DNA of 64,000 bases from Maribacter litoralis. Lineage in GTDB: Bacteria > Bacteroidota > Bacteroidia > Flavobacteriales > Flavobacteriaceae. The DNA is taken from NCBI RefSeq assembly GCF_003075045.1, contig NZ_QCZD01000003.1:372001-436000 (forward strand), in the 5' to 3' direction. A model generated the notes under the pieces. It made no database searches. It had not been told where the DNA came from and was given only the letters and a program-made list of their open reading frames with translations. Within the stretch, counting starts at the first letter, position 1. Each line of letters opens with the position of its first letter. This document shows, one piece after another, positions 62,042 to 64,000 of this stretch. A program made the position numbers and the translations under genes.

Positions 62042-62506
62042 TTAGAATGGCAAATCATCATCATCGTCTTGACTTAAGGGTGCAGGACTTTGTGATGGCG
62101 TTCTGTTTTCAGTACTAGCGGGTTTCTGTGCACTTGGCGCTGAACCACCATTATTTTGCATACCTTCTTTTTTGGTCGTCAAAAACGTAAATTCTTGTAC
62201 GTGCACCTCAGTTGAATATCTGGTATTACCATCTTCACCTTGCCATTGACGGTTTTTTAATCTTCCCTCAACATATACCTTATCTCCTTTACTAAGATAT
62301 TTTTCACAGATTTCAGCAGCTTTATTTCTAACAACAATATTGTGCCAATCTGTATTTGTAACCCTTTCGCCGGTAGATTTATTGGTATACGTTTCATTTG
62401 TAGCTATTGGAAATCTACCAATACTACCACCACCTTCAAAATAATGCATTTTAACTTCGTCGCCTAAATGCCCAATCAACATTACCTTATTTAATGTACC
62501 GCTCAT
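62042..62506 (-). CDS. ssb: Single-stranded DNA-binding protein
   Basis: 154 residues: OB fold (GTLNKVMLIGHLGDEVKMHY ... WHNIVVRNKAAEICEKYLSKGDKVYVEGRL, residues 2-108, parts), a Ser/Pro/Ala linker and the acidic tip DDDDDLPF that recruits replication and repair partners. It sits between mutY and gldE with short gaps (27 and 20 bp). Confidence 0.96.
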   Translation of the reverse strand: MSGTLNKVMLIGHLGDEVKMHYFEGGGSIGRFPIATNETYTNKSTGERVTNTDWHNIVVRNKAAEICEKYLSKGDKVYVEGRLKNRQWQGEDGNTRYSTEVHVQEFTFLTTKKEGMQNNGGSAPSAQKPASTENRTPSQSPAPLSQDDDDDLPF

Positions 62507-62533
62507 AACTTAAAGATATAAAAATCAAAAGTA

Positions 62534-63583
62534 CTAAAATTTAAATGCTTTTATAAAATCTGCGATCAAAACCGGAACAGGAAATTCAGATAGTTTTTCA
62601 ACGGAAATCTTATGTTCAAAATCTGTATTTACATCAACGATCCAGAATTTGGTATATAAATGTTGATGAGATAATTTGTGTACGATATCTGTATCATTAT
62701 ATATATGTATATCATTTATGTCTAAATCGCCATAAATCTCATTACTCTTTAATAGGATATCTTTAATTTCCAACGATGACTTAGATTCTATTAAAGGAAA
62801 CTCCCATAGGTTTTGCCAAATACCTTTCCCTTTTCTTTGTTGAAGACGTGTATATTTTTTTCCATTTGTATCCTTATATATAGGTATAAGATAATTGAAG
62901 TATCTATTACTCACTTTTGTTTTCTTCAACTTTACAGGCAATTGATGCACCAACCCTTTTTCAAATGCCACGCAACTATCGTTCAAGGGGCAATGTAAAC
63001 ACAAAGGTTTTTTAGGTGAACATTGTATGGCACCAAATTCCATTATACCCTGATTGTAATCTCTTATATGATCAGAATCCATGACCTTTTGTGCCAAAGC
63101 TTTAAAATACTTAATGCCCTCTGTACTATTTATAGGTATATCTATACCATAATAACGAGACAATACTCTATACACATTACCATCTACAACGGCATGTGGT
63201 TCATTAAAACAAATGGAAGAAATGGCACTGGCCGTGTAATCACCTACCCCTTTCAATGTTAAAAGTTTCTTATAATTATCTGGAAACTTACCGTTATATT
63301 CATCAACAACCATTTTTGCAGCGGCATGTAAATTTCTTGCCCTAGAGTAATAACCCAAACCTTGCCAAAGCTTAAGAACCTGTTCTTCTTCTGCATTTGC
63401 AAGATCGTCAACGGTAGGGAAAGTTTCTACAAACCTTAAGTAATACGGGGTTCCTTGGGCTACTCGCGTTTGTTGAAGAATAATTTCCGACAGCCATATT
63501 TTGTACGGATCGGTGGACTTGCGCCATGGTAAAGTGCGCTTATTTTTATGATACCAATCTAAAATTTTACCCGAAAATGACAT
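62534..63583 (-). CDS. mutY: A/G-specific adenine glycosylase MutY
   Basis: 349-residue base-excision enzyme removing adenine opposite 8-oxoguanine. HhH-GPD domain with LPWRKSTDPYKIWLSEIILQQTR (parts), catalytic GVGDYTASAISSI (HhH) and VDGNVYRVLSR, then the 4Fe-4S cluster CSPKKPLCLHCPLNDSC. A NUDIX-like C-terminal domain (about 230-345) follows. The start is the ATG at 63583; an upstream TTG at 63592 would add three residues. First gene of the operon mutY-ssb-gldE-gldD-dehydratase. Confidence 0.95.
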   Translation of the reverse strand: MSFSGKILDWYHKNKRTLPWRKSTDPYKIWLSEIILQQTRVAQGTPYYLRFVETFPTVDDLANAEEEQVLKLWQGLGYYSRARNLHAAAKMVVDEYNGKFPDNYKKLLTLKGVGDYTASAISSICFNEPHAVVDGNVYRVLSRYYGIDIPINSTEGIKYFKALAQKVMDSDHIRDYNQGIMEFGAIQCSPKKPLCLHCPLNDSCVAFEKGLVHQLPVKLKKTKVSNRYFNYLIPIYKDTNGKKYTRLQQRKGKGIWQNLWEFPLIESKSSLEIKDILLKSNEIYGDLDINDIHIYNDTDIVHKLSHQHLYTKFWIVDVNTDFEHKISVEKLSEFPVPVLIADFIKAFKF

Positions 63584-63664
63584 GCTCTTCAATACTAAGT
63601 GATAAAAGTAGCAGTTTATACACTTAAAATTAACCCATTAGAAAGAAAGATTGAATTTAATTTA

Positions 63665-63672
63665 TATATTTG
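63665..63672 (+). promoter_or_regulatory. -7 element upstream of HU gene
   Basis: TATATTTG matches TAnnTTTG. The predicted start is about 35 nt before the ATG. No TTG at the usual -33 distance was found. Confidence 0.5.
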
Positions 63673-63710
63673 CAACCCGAAAAAACATACAGAAAATCTA
63701 ATATTGAAAG

Positions 63711-64000
63711 ATGACGAAAGCGGAAATTGTATCGAAGATCTCAGATAAGCTGGGAATTGAAAAAGGAGATGTACAGGCAACTGTTGAATCCTTTATGGAA
63801 GAGGTTAAAACATCATTAGAAAGTGGTGACAATGTATACCTAAGAGGTTTTGGAAGTTTTATCATTAAGACAAGAGCTGAAAAAACAGGTAGAAATATTT
63901 CCAAGAACACAACTATTAAAATACCCGCTCACAACATTCCAGCATTTAAGCCTGCCAAGGTTTTTGTAGAAGGAGTTAAGAGCAACGTACACGTAAAATA
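63711..64000 (+). CDS. hup: HU/IHF-family DNA-binding protein (cut at window end)
   Basis: 96 residues plus the first two bases of the stop codon (TA) are visible; the window ends one base short. TKAEIVSKISDKLG ... GRNISKNTTIKIPAHNIPAFKPAK is a complete HU/IHF protein (parts shown), with FGSFIIK and the proline at the DNA-intercalating arm (IPAHNIP). It compacts DNA and shapes promoters. It is divergent from mutY, a classic flavobacterial arrangement. Confidence 0.95.
   Translation, partial: MTKAEIVSKISDKLGIEKGDVQATVESFMEEVKTSLESGDNVYLRGFGSFIIKTRAEKTGRNISKNTTIKIPAHNIPAFKPAKVFVEGVKSNVHVK

Noticed and set aside
1..64000. Search for tRNA/rRNA genes, CRISPR arrays, insertion sequences, prophage and attachment sites
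   Set aside because: No cloverleaf with a T-loop GGTTCRANNC pattern, no regular direct-repeat arrays, no transposase, integrase or phage protein was seen by reading. A tRNAscan or ISfinder run would be needed to be certain.

Overview
The window looks like chromosomal DNA of a marine Flavobacteriaceae (Bacteroidota), perhaps close to Maribacter or Zobellia; the genus is a guess. Evidence: low GC; promoter -7 elements of the TAnnTTTG type; gliding/type IX secretion genes (gldD, gldE, a CHU_C-terminal protein); lipoprotein lipoboxes; two TonB-dependent receptors; rplU with a helix-hairpin-helix extension; and the order mutY-ssb-gldE-gldD. I see no rRNA, tRNA, IS element, prophage or CRISPR array. 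It reads as ordinary core chromosome with some accessory islands.

Layout. 1-3.5 kb: 5' end of pckA, then a glycerate kinase/DASS transporter pair and a DUF423 protein. 3.6-8.5 kb: saccharopine dehydrogenase-like enzyme, Lrp regulator, a small protein with a textbook promoter almost on its start codon, ferritin, a YugP-type zinc peptidase and alanine dehydrogenase. 8.8-12 kb: leuS with a large insertion before KMSKS. 12-17.5 kb: a T9SS-sorted surface protein, then ftsX-DUF3098-uppP-truB and a TonB-like protein. 17.5-23.3 kb: a thioredoxin-like gene and a TetR-ABC-HlyD-TolC operon whose ABC subunit has lost every catalytic motif of its nucleotide-binding domain. 23.4-30.2 kb: tag, two envelope proteins, aat, a DUF3127 protein with an SSB-like tail, a histidine kinase, HIT, greA, a degenerate Rieske lipoprotein and a TIM-barrel protein.

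30.3-38.6 kb is the most interesting stretch. A TPP riboswitch precedes a TonB-dependent receptor (thiamine uptake). Next come a hybrid histidine kinase with receiver and Hpt domains and a convergent sigma-54-type response regulator, then three paralogous secreted PepSY-like mini-proteins. Each of the three has its own terminator and a shared TGGCAT-like upstream word. A possible 28-residue membrane peptide with its own terminator lies among them. 38.7-42.3 kb: overlapping genes for a phosphopantetheinyl transferase, an MTH1187-type thiamine-binding protein, PnuC, a NadR-like kinase and a DUF4301 protein with nucleotidyltransferase-like motifs.

42.4-51.2 kb: ahcY, small envelope proteins, a deoxyribonucleotidase and a phytate-type locus (TPR-LuxR regulator, TonB-dependent receptor, beta-propeller phytase). 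51.4-64 kb: rplU-rpmA, DUF4199, an M16 protease pair with one inactive partner, a head-GIN protein, an EamA permease, a secreted HMA protein with a Met-rich lipoprotein, and the operon mutY-ssb-gldE-gldD-threonine dehydratase opposite an HU gene that is cut one base before its end.
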